A stretch of DNA of 64,000 bases from Sinomonas sp. R1AF57 (GTDB lineage: Bacteria > Actinomycetota > Actinomycetes > Actinomycetales > Micrococcaceae), in NCBI RefSeq assembly GCF_002224485.1, contig NZ_CP022463.1, positions 1,646,817-1,710,816 on the forward strand, given 5' to 3'. Of the stretch, positions 16,930 through 24,679 are shown piece by piece. Numbering within the stretch: position 1 is the first letter of the stretch; every line of letters starts with the position of its first letter. Both the position numbers and the translations under genes were made by a program. Under the pieces are notes generated by a model. It made no database searches. It was not told where the DNA came from and was given only the letters and a program-made list of their open reading frames with translations.

Positions 16930-17154
16930 ATGGCACTGAACCGCAAGAAGAGCAGCCGTCACGAATCACCGCGCCGGTCGGTCCTATCCGATGCCCGGAT
17001 CGACCTCGGCGCCGGTTCGCTCATCGGCAAGAACAGCGGATTGAGCCGAGCCCAGGCTGACAAGGGCATGCAGACGATCCTCGCCCGTATCGGCGGCATG
17101 GGCGCGCAGCCGAGTGGAACCAAGGCTTCGAACCCCCGCGCGGCAGCATCGTGA
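16930..17154 (+). CDS. Small basic protein of unknown function
   Basis: A 74-aa protein beginning MALNRKKSSRHESPRRSV, with a strongly basic N-terminus, a central GAGSLIGKNSGLSRAQADKG stretch and no membrane segment. GGGAGG (16919-16924) five bases before the ATG gives good support for translation. It follows the unknown membrane protein at 23 bases and is closed by a strong terminator, so the two probably form an operon. The family is not recognised; the charge could suit nucleic-acid or membrane-surface binding, but that is a guess. Confidence 0.65.
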   Translation: MALNRKKSSRHESPRRSVLSDARIDLGAGSLIGKNSGLSRAQADKGMQTILARIGGMGAQPSGTKASNPRAAAS

Positions 17155-17180
17155 GCTGACGCCGACGGGCGGAGAAGGCA

Positions 17181-17211
17181 GGGACCAGCCTGAGGCTGGT
17201 CCCTTTCGTTT
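17181..17211 (+). terminator. Intrinsic terminator
   Basis: GGGACCAGCC (17181-17190), loop TGA, GGCTGGTCCC (17194-17203), followed by TTTCGTTT. This is the most classical rho-independent terminator in the window; it closes the two-gene unit. Confidence 0.9.
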
Positions 17212-17380
17212 GCTCAAGGCGGGCAAGGTTGGTCAAGCAGGCGCGCAGTGCTGGCTGGTGACACACGACGGCGTCACTCACCGCGGTGCAGCTCGTCACG
17301 TAAACGGTAGCGGCCGCAGCGTCCGCCGCGGACAGACTCCATTGGTCCTCCACAGGGTGGGCAGCACCGGCCAGTGCCGC

Positions 17381-17401
17381 TAGAATCGAATACATGTTCG
17401 A
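17381..17401 (+). promoter_or_regulatory. -10 box and LexA SOS box over an HNH gene start
   Basis: TAGAAT (17381-17386) is seven bases before the ATG at 17394. TCGAATACATGTTCGA (17386-17401) matches the actinobacterial SOS box TCGAAC-N4-GTTCGA with one mismatch and covers both the -10 edge and the start codon, so bound LexA would block transcription. A weak -35, TGGGCA, lies at 17358-17363. Confidence 0.8.
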
Positions 17402-18890
17402 ATTGTCCGGGAGTGTGAAGGTTCTCGACAGCGCTGCAGGCACTCGCCTGCAGCACGAGCCTGTCGACTTCTCCCGGGTCCTCGCGGCGGTGCTGGCAGA
17501 AGTCGGGGAGTCGGTGGCCCCGACAGCTTCGGAGATCGCGTCGTGGGCAACAGCGCTTGGTGCCGGTTCTGGGAGCGACGCTTCGCTGAGCGAGGCTGCG
17601 TTGATAGAGCAGATCGCCTCCCTTGAGCGGCTCACGGCAGCGGCTTCGGCGAGCCAAGCCCGCTGCAGCGTGCTCCTCGAGAAGCGCATCAGGGAGCGGC
17701 GCGCTGACGATGCGGCAGTGAGGTATGGAACCGAGGGCGACGCCGAGCGAGTGGGGATCGGTCCGCGCCCGGTGGACCCGGCCGTTGAGGCCGGCCATGC
17801 CGTCGCACTGGCCCGAGGCGAGTCGCCCTCCAAAGGCGGCCGTCTCCTCGGACTGGCCAAGGCGCTAGTCAACGAGATGCCGCACACGCTCAATGCGCTT
17901 GCCGCAGGCCGGATCAACGAGTGGCGGGCCACGCTCGTCGTCCGCGAGACGGCGTGCCTCGACCTCGAGGACAGGACCCGCGTCGATGAAGCAATGGTGC
18001 CGCTCTACGCCCAGGGAGGCGTTGGAGACCGGCAGCTCGCCGCCGAGGCGCGCAAGCACGCCCAGCGACTTGATCCGGCAGCGGCGGTCAAACGGTCTCG
18101 GCGGGCTATGGCCGAGCGACGCGTCACCCTGCGCCCAGCACCGGACTCTATGGCAATACTCTCGTGCCTTGTGCCTGCCGCGCAGGGGGTTGCCGCCTAC
18201 AAGGCGCTGACTCTGGCCGCCGACTCGAGCCGCGTCGCGGGGGAGGGCGAGCACGAGCGCAGGACCCGCGATCAGATCATGGCCGACACGCTCATCGAGC
18301 GCGTGACCGGCCAGAAGCGCGCGGAAGACGTACGCATCGCAGTGAACGTCGTGATGGCGGATTCCGCGCTTGTCGCCGGTTCCGCCGAACCCGCGGTTCT
18401 CTCCGGATACGGCGTCCTTCCGGCCCAGATTGCGAGGGACCTCATCCTGAGCTCACTCGGCTCAGGGGCTGGGGCGGTCCTCCGGCGCCTCTATGTCGCA
18501 CCCGCTGCCGGTTCCCTGACGGCGATGGACTCGCGCTCGCGGACCTTCCCGACAGGGCTCCGGGAGTTCATCGCATTGCGCGACCAGACGTGCCGGAACC
18601 CCTGGTGCGAGGCTCCGATCCGCCACTCTGACCACATCACTCCTTCCGCCCGGGGCGGCCCTACCTCCGCGGCAAACGGCCAAGGCCTGTGCGAACGGTG
18701 CAATCAGGCGAAAGAAGCGCCCGGATGGACCGAGGGCACCATCGCTGCCACCCGGCACACCGTCGCGGTCACGACGCCGACCGGCCACTGCTACACCTCG
18801 ACCGCGCCTCCGCTGCCTGGAACCCGGGAGACCATCGGCCACCGCGTCGAGTTCCCCGGCGGAGAGTACGTCTTCCACACGGCGGCCTGA
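17394..18890 (+). CDS. DUF222 / HNH endonuclease-type protein (13E12 family)
   Basis: A 498-aa protein with an N-terminal helical DUF222 region and a C-terminal HNH nuclease motif (TCRNPWCEAPIRHSDHITPSA, then NGQGLCERCNQAKE) carrying paired cysteines for zinc. The family corresponds to the mycobacterial 13E12 repeat proteins. Several members of that family in M. tuberculosis are LexA-regulated, consistent with the SOS box over this start codon. The mRNA is probably leaderless. The biological role of the family is unknown; nuclease activity is predicted from the motif only. A large imperfect hairpin follows. Confidence 0.9.
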   Translation: MFELSGSVKVLDSAAGTRLQHEPVDFSRVLAAVLAEVGESVAPTASEIASWATALGAGSGSDASLSEAALIEQIASLERLTAAASASQARCSVLLEKRIRERRADDAAVRYGTEGDAERVGIGPRPVDPAVEAGHAVALARGESPSKGGRLLGLAKALVNEMPHTLNALAAGRINEWRATLVVRETACLDLEDRTRVDEAMVPLYAQGGVGDRQLAAEARKHAQRLDPAAAVKRSRRAMAERRVTLRPAPDSMAILSCLVPAAQGVAAYKALTLAADSSRVAGEGEHERRTRDQIMADTLIERVTGQKRAEDVRIAVNVVMADSALVAGSAEPAVLSGYGVLPAQIARDLILSSLGSGAGAVLRRLYVAPAAGSLTAMDSRSRTFPTGLREFIALRDQTCRNPWCEAPIRHSDHITPSARGGPTSAANGQGLCERCNQAKEAPGWTEGTIAATRHTVAVTTPTGHCYTSTAPPLPGTRETIGHRVEFPGGEYVFHTAA

Positions 18891-18932
18891 TCCGTTCCCG
18901 CTTCCGGGGGATCGTGCGCCGTTGGGTATGCG

Positions 18933-18992
18933 CCGACGCGACGGCGCCGCCGCCCACAGCGAGAGGTGGGCGATGGCGCCGTCGTGCGTCGG
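18933..18992. terminator. Long imperfect hairpin with GCCGTCGTGC (decamer complement)
   Basis: Arms 18933-18957 and 18966-18992 pair with a two-base bulge and few mismatches. The complement of the recurring decamer, GCCGTCGTGC, is at 18978-18987 inside the right arm. It lies between convergent genes (HNH ends 18890, dehydrogenase ends 19007). Confidence 0.75.
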
Positions 18993-19006
18993 AGCGGAAG
19001 GCGGTC

Positions 19007-19960
19007 CTATTCGTAGAGGGCGATGAAGCGGCCGACCACTCCGCCGGCGCGGAGCTTGTCGATCGCGTCGGGGATGTCGGCCTGGGTGATGAGGTTCATG
19101 GGCGGGTTCAGCTCGCCGGACTTCATGAGCTCGTAGATGCCCTCGAGGTCCTCACGGGTGCCGGACTTCGAGCCCTTGATCGTGAGCTGGTTGATGATGA
19201 TCGGATAGGTGTTGATGGTCGCCTCGAGGCGTCCCATGCCCACCTGGACGAGCGTGCCGAACTCGCCGAGAGTCTCGATCGCGGCGGCGGTCGTGGTGCC
19301 GAAGCCGGCGTAGTCGACGATGAGATCGAGCTTCTTGTCCTTGAAGGCGTCGATCGAGTCGGCGACGTCCGCGAGCCCGATCTCGCCGGCCAGCTTCTGC
19401 GTCTCCGGGTTGATTTCCGCGCCGTAGACCTCCGCGCCCGAGAGCGCGGCGACGCGGGCGCCGATGTACCCGAGGCCGCCCAGGCCGATCACCCCGACCT
19501 TCATCCCCGCCTTCGCGCCGCCGACCGCCATGATCGCGTGGTAGGCGGTCAGGCCCGCGTCGGTGGCCATGGCGCCGAGGTCGAACGGCACCTCGTCCGG
19601 CAGCCGGACCAGATTGTCCGAGGTCGCCAGGAGCTTCGGGCCGAATCCGCCGTCCCACTTGCCGTAGCCCAGAGCGTCGCCGTCGCTCATGACGGGCGCG
19701 AGGCCGACGCGGTCGCCGACCTTCCACTGCTCCATCCCCTCGCCGACCTCGGTGATGACGCCGGCGTTCTCGTGGCCCATCGTGCGGGGGGGGTGCGGGA
19801 ACAGGGGCATCCAGCCCGGATCGTCCAGTGCGGTCACATCGGAGTGGCAGACGCCCGCTGCCTTGACCTCGACGACCACCGTCCCGGGACCCGCGTGCGG
19901 CTCCGGAACCTCATTGAACTCGAGCGCCTTGTTCGTGCCGGTGAACTGCCACGCCTTCAT
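19007..19960 (-). CDS. Medium-chain zinc-type dehydrogenase lacking the structural zinc lobe
   Basis: A 317-aa MDR-superfamily oxidoreductase with GroES-like and Rossmann (GVIGLGGLGYIGARVA) domains. Catalytic zinc ligands are Cys38 (GVCHSD) and His63-Glu64 (MGHENAG); the usual third ligand position appears as Asp in ATDAGLTAYHA. The four-cysteine loop that binds structural zinc, expected after VGDRVGLAP, is missing, which accounts for the short length compared with about 340-350 aa. ATG at 19960 has AGGAGA seven bases before it. It probably acts on an alcohol or aldehyde with NAD(P)H; the substrate is unknown. Confidence 0.88.
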   Translation of the reverse strand: MKAWQFTGTNKALEFNEVPEPHAGPGTVVVEVKAAGVCHSDVTALDDPGWMPLFPHPPRTMGHENAGVITEVGEGMEQWKVGDRVGLAPVMSDGDALGYGKWDGGFGPKLLATSDNLVRLPDEVPFDLGAMATDAGLTAYHAIMAVGGAKAGMKVGVIGLGGLGYIGARVAALSGAEVYGAEINPETQKLAGEIGLADVADSIDAFKDKKLDLIVDYAGFGTTTAAAIETLGEFGTLVQVGMGRLEATINTYPIIINQLTIKGSKSGTREDLEGIYELMKSGELNPPMNLITQADIPDAIDKLRAGGVVGRFIALYE

Positions 19961-20040
19961 GCCTCAGTCTCCTCTCAGTGCCATTGACACTTCCGGACAC
20001 TACGCCCGGGAGGGGAGGACACGCCAAGGGCCGAGGACCC

Positions 20041-20077
20041 AAAACCAAAAGCACCCTCGGTCATCGGACCGAGGGCG
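20041..20077 (-). terminator. Terminator of tRNA-Leu copy 2
   Basis: On the minus strand a GC hairpin (plus 20052-20077) is followed by TTTTGGTTTT (plus 20050-20041), just past the tRNA 3' end at 20087. Confidence 0.85.
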
Positions 20078-20086
20078 CTCTATCTG

Positions 20087-20170
20087 TGCGCGGAGGGGGA
20101 CTTGAACCCCCACGCCCTATTCGGGCACTAGCACCTCAAGCTAGCGCGTCTGCCATTCCGCCACCCGCGC
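20087..20170 (-). tRNA. tRNA-Leu(GAG), copy 2
   Basis: An 84-nt tRNA. Acceptor stem GCGCGGG pairs with TCCGCGC, discriminator A. The anticodon arm is CTAGC-TTGAGGT-GCTAG, giving anticodon GAG for CUC/CUU leucine codons. It has a long variable arm and the T-loop GTTCAAG. CCA is not encoded. The sequence is identical to the copy at 20337-20420. It has its own terminator and a similar upstream leader. Confidence 0.95.
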
Positions 20171-20225
20171 AGGCGGCTTCCGAGGTCTCCAGATGGAGTG
20201 TTTCCGTCCCCGGCAGCGATATACA

Positions 20226-20231
20226 ACCATA
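20226..20231 (-). promoter_or_regulatory. -10 box of tRNA-Leu copy 2
   Basis: TATGGT on the minus strand, followed by the leader CGCTGCCGGGGACGGAAACAC, aligns with the promoter and leader of copy 1. Confidence 0.45.
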
Positions 20232-20301
20232 CACCATCTCAGGGCCGCTGATGACCACGGCGCGGGGGCCCGGGGGGTCGCGGCGCTGGTCCGGAAAGCA
20301 C

Positions 20302-20331
20302 GGAAGCCCCGGTCCGAAGACCGGGGCTTCC
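20302..20331 (-). terminator. Terminator of tRNA-Leu copy 1
   Basis: Perfect 13-bp stem (20302-20314 with 20319-20331, loop CGAA) six bases beyond the 3' end of the tRNA at 20337. No T-run follows. Confidence 0.75.
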
Positions 20332-20336
20332 CAGTG

Positions 20337-20420
20337 TGCGCGGAGGGGGACTTGAACCCCCACGCCCTATTCGGGCACTAGCACCTCAAGCTAGCGCGTC
20401 TGCCATTCCGCCACCCGCGC
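20337..20420 (-). tRNA. tRNA-Leu(GAG), copy 1
   Basis: Identical over all 84 bases to the copy at 20087-20170, with anticodon GAG. It is upstream in the direction of transcription. Each copy carries its own -10 region, leader and terminator, so the pair looks like a duplication of a whole transcription unit rather than a co-transcribed tandem. Confidence 0.95.
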
Positions 20421-20476
20421 AGGTGGGCGCCGAGAACCGAAAACATCGTGTGTTTCCCTCCCGGGCAGCGAGTAAG

Positions 20477-20482
20477 ACTCTA
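20477..20482 (-). promoter_or_regulatory. -10 box of tRNA-Leu copy 1
   Basis: TAGAGT on the minus strand, preceded by GTG and followed by a leader containing GGGAGGGAAACAC, matching the arrangement upstream of copy 2. Confidence 0.5.
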
Positions 20483-20565
20483 CACGAGATCGGGCATTTG
20501 CCGAAATCCGGGGGCGTTTCGCCACGGGTCTAGGCTGGGACCACCGGAGACGCTGAGGAGGACCC

Positions 20566-21906
20566 ATGACTGACCGCCCCACCCAGAGCCCTGCCGTCGA
20601 TTCGAACGCCGTAGCGGCCGAGGACGAGGTGGTGCAGATCTGCCAGGACCTCATCCGATTCGACACCTCGAACTACGGCGACGGCGCCGGGCCGGGCGAG
20701 CGGGCTGCTGCCGAGTACACCGCGGGCCTCCTGGCTGAGGTCGGGCTCGAGGCGGAGATCTTCGAGTCGGCACCGGGTCGGGCCTCCGTGGTTGCCCGCA
20801 TCGAGGGGACCGACCCGGGCGCGGGCGCGCTGGTCGTCCACGGCCACCTCGACGTCGTCCCCGCCCAGAAGGAAGACTGGAGCGTCGACCCCTTTGCGGC
20901 CGAGCTCAAGGACGGCCTCGTGTGGGGCCGCGGCGCGGTGGACATGAAGGACATGGACGCCATGATCCTCTCGGTGGTCCGCGAGATGCAGCGCACCGGC
21001 ACCCGGCCCAAGCGGGACCTCGTCATCGCGATGTTCGCCGACGAGGAGGCCGGGGGAGCCTACGGCGCGCGCTGGGCCGTGGACAACCGCCCCGAACTGT
21101 TCGACGGCGCCACCGAGGCGATCAGCGAGGTCGGCGGCTTCTCCGCCCAGATCGGCGGCAAACGCGCCTACCTCCTCCAGACGGCGGAGAAGGGCCTCGG
21201 GTGGCTGAGCCTCAAGGCCAGCGGCCGCGCCGGCCACGGATCGCAGGTCAACGATGACAACGCGGTGACCCGGCTTGCCCGCGCCGTGGCCAGGATCGGC
21301 GACTACACCTGGCCCATCGAGCTCACCGACACGACCCGCCGGTTCCTCGACGGCGTCTCCGAGCTCACCGGGGTCGAGTTCGACCCGGACAACCCGGAGA
21401 TCCTCCTCAAGGAGCTCGGCACCGTGGCGAGGTTCGTCGGTGCCACCCTGCAGAACACCTCGAATCCCACCGTCCTCAAGGCCGGCTACAAGGACAACGT
21501 CGTCCCGGGGGCTGCCGAAGCCCGCATCGACACCCGTACCCTCCCGGGTCAGGACGAGCTCCTGCTTGCCAAGCTCAAGGAGCTCGCCGGCGAGGGCGTC
21601 GAGTTCAGCTACGTCCACCACGACGTCTCGCTCGAGACTCCCTTCGAGGGCCCGCTCGTCGAGGCGATGGTGGGCGCGCTCGAGGCCGAGGACCCGGACG
21701 CGGTCGTGCTCCCGTACACGCTCTCGGGCGGCACGGACAACAAGTCCCTCAGCCGCCTGGGCATCACCGGCTACGGCTTCGCCCCGCTCCAGCTTCCCTC
21801 GGACCTCGACTTCCCGGCGATGTTCCACGGCGTCGACGAGCGCGTCCCCGCCGAATCGCTCCGCTTCGGCGCCCGGGTCCTCCGCCGCCTGCTCACCACC
21901 TACTGA
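20566..21906 (+). CDS. M20-family metallopeptidase / dipeptidase
   Basis: A 446-aa zinc hydrolase of the M20 family (ArgE/DapE/CPG2 type). Metal ligands are visible in VHGHLDVVP (His94, with Asp96 supporting), the GRGAVDMKD segment (bridging Asp) and FADEEAGG (Glu pair). The central lid domain gives the dimerisation region. It probably cleaves dipeptides or N-acylated amino acids; exact specificity cannot be read. A GAGGAGG site precedes the ATG, and a TAGGCT -10 box lies at 20531-20536. A dehydrogenase gene follows 22 bases later. Confidence 0.9.
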   Translation: MTDRPTQSPAVDSNAVAAEDEVVQICQDLIRFDTSNYGDGAGPGERAAAEYTAGLLAEVGLEAEIFESAPGRASVVARIEGTDPGAGALVVHGHLDVVPAQKEDWSVDPFAAELKDGLVWGRGAVDMKDMDAMILSVVREMQRTGTRPKRDLVIAMFADEEAGGAYGARWAVDNRPELFDGATEAISEVGGFSAQIGGKRAYLLQTAEKGLGWLSLKASGRAGHGSQVNDDNAVTRLARAVARIGDYTWPIELTDTTRRFLDGVSELTGVEFDPDNPEILLKELGTVARFVGATLQNTSNPTVLKAGYKDNVVPGAAEARIDTRTLPGQDELLLAKLKELAGEGVEFSYVHHDVSLETPFEGPLVEAMVGALEAEDPDAVVLPYTLSGGTDNKSLSRLGITGYGFAPLQLPSDLDFPAMFHGVDERVPAESLRFGARVLRRLLTTY

Positions 21907-21928
21907 GACCCGCCAGAGGGAGAGAACC

Positions 21929-23089
21929 ATGCCGCTGGACCCCGAGGCCGTCCTCCCCGACACCCTGCTGGAGGAGATCCGCTCGCGCGCGGCGGGCTAC
22001 GACGAGCGCAACGAGTTCCCGCACGAGGACTTCGACGCCCTCGTCTTGGCCGGCTACCTCAAGGCGTTCGTCCCCGAGTCCGAGGGCGGGCTGGGAGCGG
22101 GCCTGGCCGACGTCGTGCGCCTCCAGCGTCGCCTCGCCGCCGCAGCGCCCGCCACGGCGCTTGCGGTCAACATGCACCTCGTGTGGACGGGCGTGGCCAA
22201 GGTCTTCGCCGACCGCGGCGACACGAGCCTTGACTTCGTCCTGCGCGAGGCCGCAGGCGGCGAGGTCTTCGCGTTCGGGATCTCGGAGGCCGGCAACGAC
22301 TCCGTGCTCTTCGACGCCAACACCGTCGCCGAGCCCACGCACGACGGCGGGTACCTCCTCACGGGGACGAAGATCTTCACGTCCCTGGCCCCCGTGTGGA
22401 CCCGCCTCGGCACCTTCGGCAAGGATGCGAGCGGCGACGAGCCCCGCCTCGTGTACGGGTTCGTGGACCGCGACGCCCCCGGCTGGCGCCATGTCGAGGA
22501 CTGGGACACGCTCGGCATGCGTGCCAGCCAGTCCTATTCGACGGTCCTGGAGGGCGCTGTGCTCCGCCCCGAGCGCGTCATCCGGCGCATCCCCGTGGGT
22601 CCGAGCCCGGATCTGCTGATCTTCGCGATCTTCGCGTGCTTCGAGACGCTCCTGGCCGCGGTCTACACCGGCATCGCCGAGCGCGGGCTCGAACTCGCCG
22701 TCGCAGCCGCGCATCGCCGGAAGTCAGCCCGCAACGGCGGCCGGCCCTACGCGCAGGACCCGGACATCCGCTGGCAGGTGGCCGAGATGGGCCTCGCCGT
22801 CGACGCGATCCTGCCGCAGCTGGGCACAGTAGCGGCCGACGTCGACGCCCTCGTCGACAGGGGTCCGCGCTGGTTCCCGGCACTGAGCGGACTCAAGCAC
22901 CGGGCCACCGAGACCGCCCGGACGGTGCTTGACGGCGCCATGAGGGTCGGGGGAGGAGCGGCCTACTTCAGGGGAAGCGAGCTCGAACGGCTCTACCGGG
23001 ACGCGGCCGCAGGCGTGTACCACCCGTCCGACCCGGAGTCCGCGCACGCGAGCGTCGCCGCCGCGCTGCTGGGACCCCTCGAGGACTGA
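21929..23089 (+). CDS. Acyl-CoA dehydrogenase family flavoprotein
   Basis: A 386-aa acyl-CoA dehydrogenase fold: helical N-terminal domain with FVPESEGGLGAGLADVVRL, a middle beta domain with FAFGISEAGNDSVLF and LLTGTKIFTSLAPVW, and a helical C-terminal domain. The region where the catalytic Glu normally sits is not clearly conserved (VGGGAAYFRGSELERLYRD), so it may belong to the wider acyl-CoA dehydrogenase-like group that includes monooxygenases and sulfur-compound oxidases. ATG at 21929 has GAGGGAG upstream. It probably shares an operon with the M20 gene. Confidence 0.85.
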   Translation: MPLDPEAVLPDTLLEEIRSRAAGYDERNEFPHEDFDALVLAGYLKAFVPESEGGLGAGLADVVRLQRRLAAAAPATALAVNMHLVWTGVAKVFADRGDTSLDFVLREAAGGEVFAFGISEAGNDSVLFDANTVAEPTHDGGYLLTGTKIFTSLAPVWTRLGTFGKDASGDEPRLVYGFVDRDAPGWRHVEDWDTLGMRASQSYSTVLEGAVLRPERVIRRIPVGPSPDLLIFAIFACFETLLAAVYTGIAERGLELAVAAAHRRKSARNGGRPYAQDPDIRWQVAEMGLAVDAILPQLGTVAADVDALVDRGPRWFPALSGLKHRATETARTVLDGAMRVGGGAAYFRGSELERLYRDAAAGVYHPSDPESAHASVAAALLGPLED

Positions 23090-23121
23090 CGCCGGCGCGG
23101 GGCCGACGCCCGCGGCCCGCC

Positions 23122-23355
23122 CTACGCGGTGCGCTCGACGAGCATGATCTTCCGGCGCAGCCAGTACTGGCGCCCGCCGCCCATGTAGAGGCGGCTGCGC
23201 TCGAGTTCCCATCGTCCGTACTCGGAGTGCTCGCGCACGCGCTGCCGGGCGTCCGCCACGGAATCCCCCGGCGCGACCGAGAGGACCAGGTACTCGTACT
23301 GCCTCCCCGCTCCCGCTGCGCGGTCGGGCGTGGTGGTGAGGATCCGTTCCTTCAT
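23122..23355 (-). CDS. DUF5703-like small protein
   Basis: A 77-aa protein beginning MKERILTTTPDRAAGAGRQYEYLVLSV, with conserved-looking REHSEYGRWELERSRLYMGGGRQYWLRRKIM. This resembles the actinobacterial DUF5703 family by memory; its function is unknown. The ATG at 23355 is chosen over longer in-frame extensions because the family begins here. It is convergent with the acyl-CoA dehydrogenase gene and divergent from the acidic-tail gene at 23467. Confidence 0.75.
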   Translation of the reverse strand: MKERILTTTPDRAAGAGRQYEYLVLSVAPGDSVADARQRVREHSEYGRWELERSRLYMGGGRQYWLRRKIMLVERTA

Positions 23356-23453
23356 GGCCCTCGCTTCCTCCTGCTGGGTCGACTGGGCGAACCTCGCGTC
23401 AGGTCCCCGGAAGGTCCCCGGACACGTCCCTAGGCACGCCCTCCCATTCAGAC

Positions 23454-23459
23454 TACCGT
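23454..23459 (+). promoter_or_regulatory. -10 box, leaderless start
   Basis: TACCGT lies seven bases before the ATG at 23467, with no ribosome site between them. Confidence 0.35.
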
Positions 23460-23466
23460 GGCACCC

Positions 23467-23766
23467 ATGAGCATTGACCCGCGCGTGGCCCTCGGTTCGC
23501 TGACGGCTGCATTGGAGGAGCACCTGGTGGCGGCGTCATCCCGCCGCGGCGACGACGACCCGGCGGTGGAGTCCGCCTTCTTCGCCATCGCCGACGCCTT
23601 CGAGGCCTACGCGGACGCGCTCTACGACGCCTACGGGGAAGACCTCCCCATCGACCTCCTCGACTCGGACGACGACGATGACGACGAGGATGAGGACGAC
23701 GACGAGTCCACCGAGGAGGACGAGGACGCCGAGGAGGACGCCGCGCGCGAAGGTGGCGGCGCCTGA
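23467..23766 (+). CDS. Conserved small protein with acidic tail
   Basis: A 99-aa protein. The first about 60 residues look folded and helical (MSIDPRVALGSLTAALEEHL, then FFAIADAFEAYADALYDAYGEDLP). The last about 35 are almost only Asp and Glu, an extended negative tail. I do not recognise a characterised family. A GTG at 23458 could add three residues. The acidic tail could bind basic proteins or RNA polymerase surfaces; that is speculation. Confidence 0.7.
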   Translation: MSIDPRVALGSLTAALEEHLVAASSRRGDDDPAVESAFFAIADAFEAYADALYDAYGEDLPIDLLDSDDDDDDEDEDDDESTEEDEDAEEDAAREGGGA

Positions 23767-23818
23767 CGGCCTCGCCGTGCGGCGGCACCGCCTGAGGGGC
23801 GAGGGAGCGGCGGCCCAC

Positions 23819-23824
23819 TAGAGT
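23819..23824 (+). promoter_or_regulatory. -10 box, leaderless uppP
   Basis: TAGAGT is six bases before the GTG at 23831. Confidence 0.5.
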
Positions 23825-23830
23825 GGCCCC

Positions 23831-24670
23831 GTGAATTACCTCGAAGCCGCCTTCCTCGGCCTCATCCAAGGGCTGACCGAGTTCCTCCCCATCTCCTCGA
23901 GCGCGCACCTGCGCATCGTGGGGGAGTTCCTGCCCAACGCGGAGGACCCCGGGGCGGCGTTCACCGCGATCACCCAGCTCGGCACCGAGACGGCCGTCAT
24001 CATCTACTTCTGGCGGGACATCGTCCGCATCATCGGCGCCTGGTTCGCCTCCCTGACCGGCAGGATCCCGCGCAACGACCCCGATGCCCGCATGGGCTGG
24101 CTCGTGATCATCGGAAGCGTGCCGATCGTCATCCTCGGCCTGCTCTTCCAGGACCAGATCGAAACGGTGTTCCGGAGCCTTTGGCTGACGGCGACGACCC
24201 TCATCGTCTTCGGGCTCATCCTCGCGACGGCGGACGCCCTCGGCCGGCACGTGCGCACCCTGGACCGCCTCGGGACCCGCCACGGCGTGATCTACGGCTT
24301 CGCCCAGGCCCTCGCTCTCATCCCCGGCGTGTCCCGCTCGGGCGGCACCATCACCGCAGGCCTGTTCATGGGCTACACGCGGGAGGCCGCCGCGCGGTAC
24401 TCGTTCCTGCTCGCGATCCCGGCTGTCTTCGGCTCGGGCCTGTACCAGCTTGCCAAGAGCCTCCGCGACGGCTTCGGCAGCGGTCCCTACGGCCTCGGTG
24501 AGACGGCCGTGGCCACCGTGATCGCCTTCGTCGTGGGGTTCGTCATCATCGGCTGGTTCATGCGCTACATCTCCTCGCGCTCGTACCGCCTGTTCGTCTG
24601 GTACCGGATCGGTCTCGGTGCCGCCCTGTACGTGCTCCTCGGTTTCGGTGTCATCTCGGCCGGGCACTAG
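23831..24670 (+). CDS. uppP: Undecaprenyl-diphosphate phosphatase
   Basis: This integral membrane enzyme recycles undecaprenyl diphosphate to the monophosphate carrier used for peptidoglycan and other wall polymers, and is linked to bacitracin resistance. The two conserved motifs are present: [16 protein letters not shown] near the N-terminus and [12 protein letters not shown] in the middle. At 279 aa, with several hydrophobic helices, it has the usual size. The GTG start lacks a ribosome site but has a -10 box six bases upstream. mshC follows nine bases later, with its own -10 box at the uppP stop. Confidence 0.96.
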   Translation: MNYLEAAFLGLIQGLTEFLPISSSAHLRIVGEFLPNAEDPGAAFTAITQLGTETAVIIYFWRDIVRIIGAWFASLTGRIPRNDPDARMGWLVIIGSVPIVILGLLFQDQIETVFRSLWLTATTLIVFGLILATADALGRHVRTLDRLGTRHGVIYGFAQALALIPGVSRSGGTITAGLFMGYTREAAARYSFLLAIPAVFGSGLYQLAKSLRDGFGSGPYGLGETAVATVIAFVVGFVIIGWFMRYISSRSYRLFVWYRIGLGAALYVLLGFGVISAGH

Positions 24671-24673
24671 GCT
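24668..24673 (+). promoter_or_regulatory. -10 box, leaderless mshC
   Basis: TAGGCT overlaps the uppP stop codon and is six bases before the GTG at 24680. Confidence 0.45.
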
Positions 24674-24679
24674 GGTGAG

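Noticed and set aside
17260-17280. A further decamer-linked terminator before the HNH gene
   Set aside because: The word is ACACGACGGC and the local GTGAC/GTCAC pairing is short and not next to a stop codon.
20337-20420. Short protein frames over the tRNA genes
   Set aside because: They read through the tRNA sequence and repeat because the tRNAs are identical.
23642-23740. GAC/GAG-rich run as a repeat or CRISPR-like array
   Set aside because: It is an in-frame Asp/Glu tail of a protein, with no spacers or regular unit.
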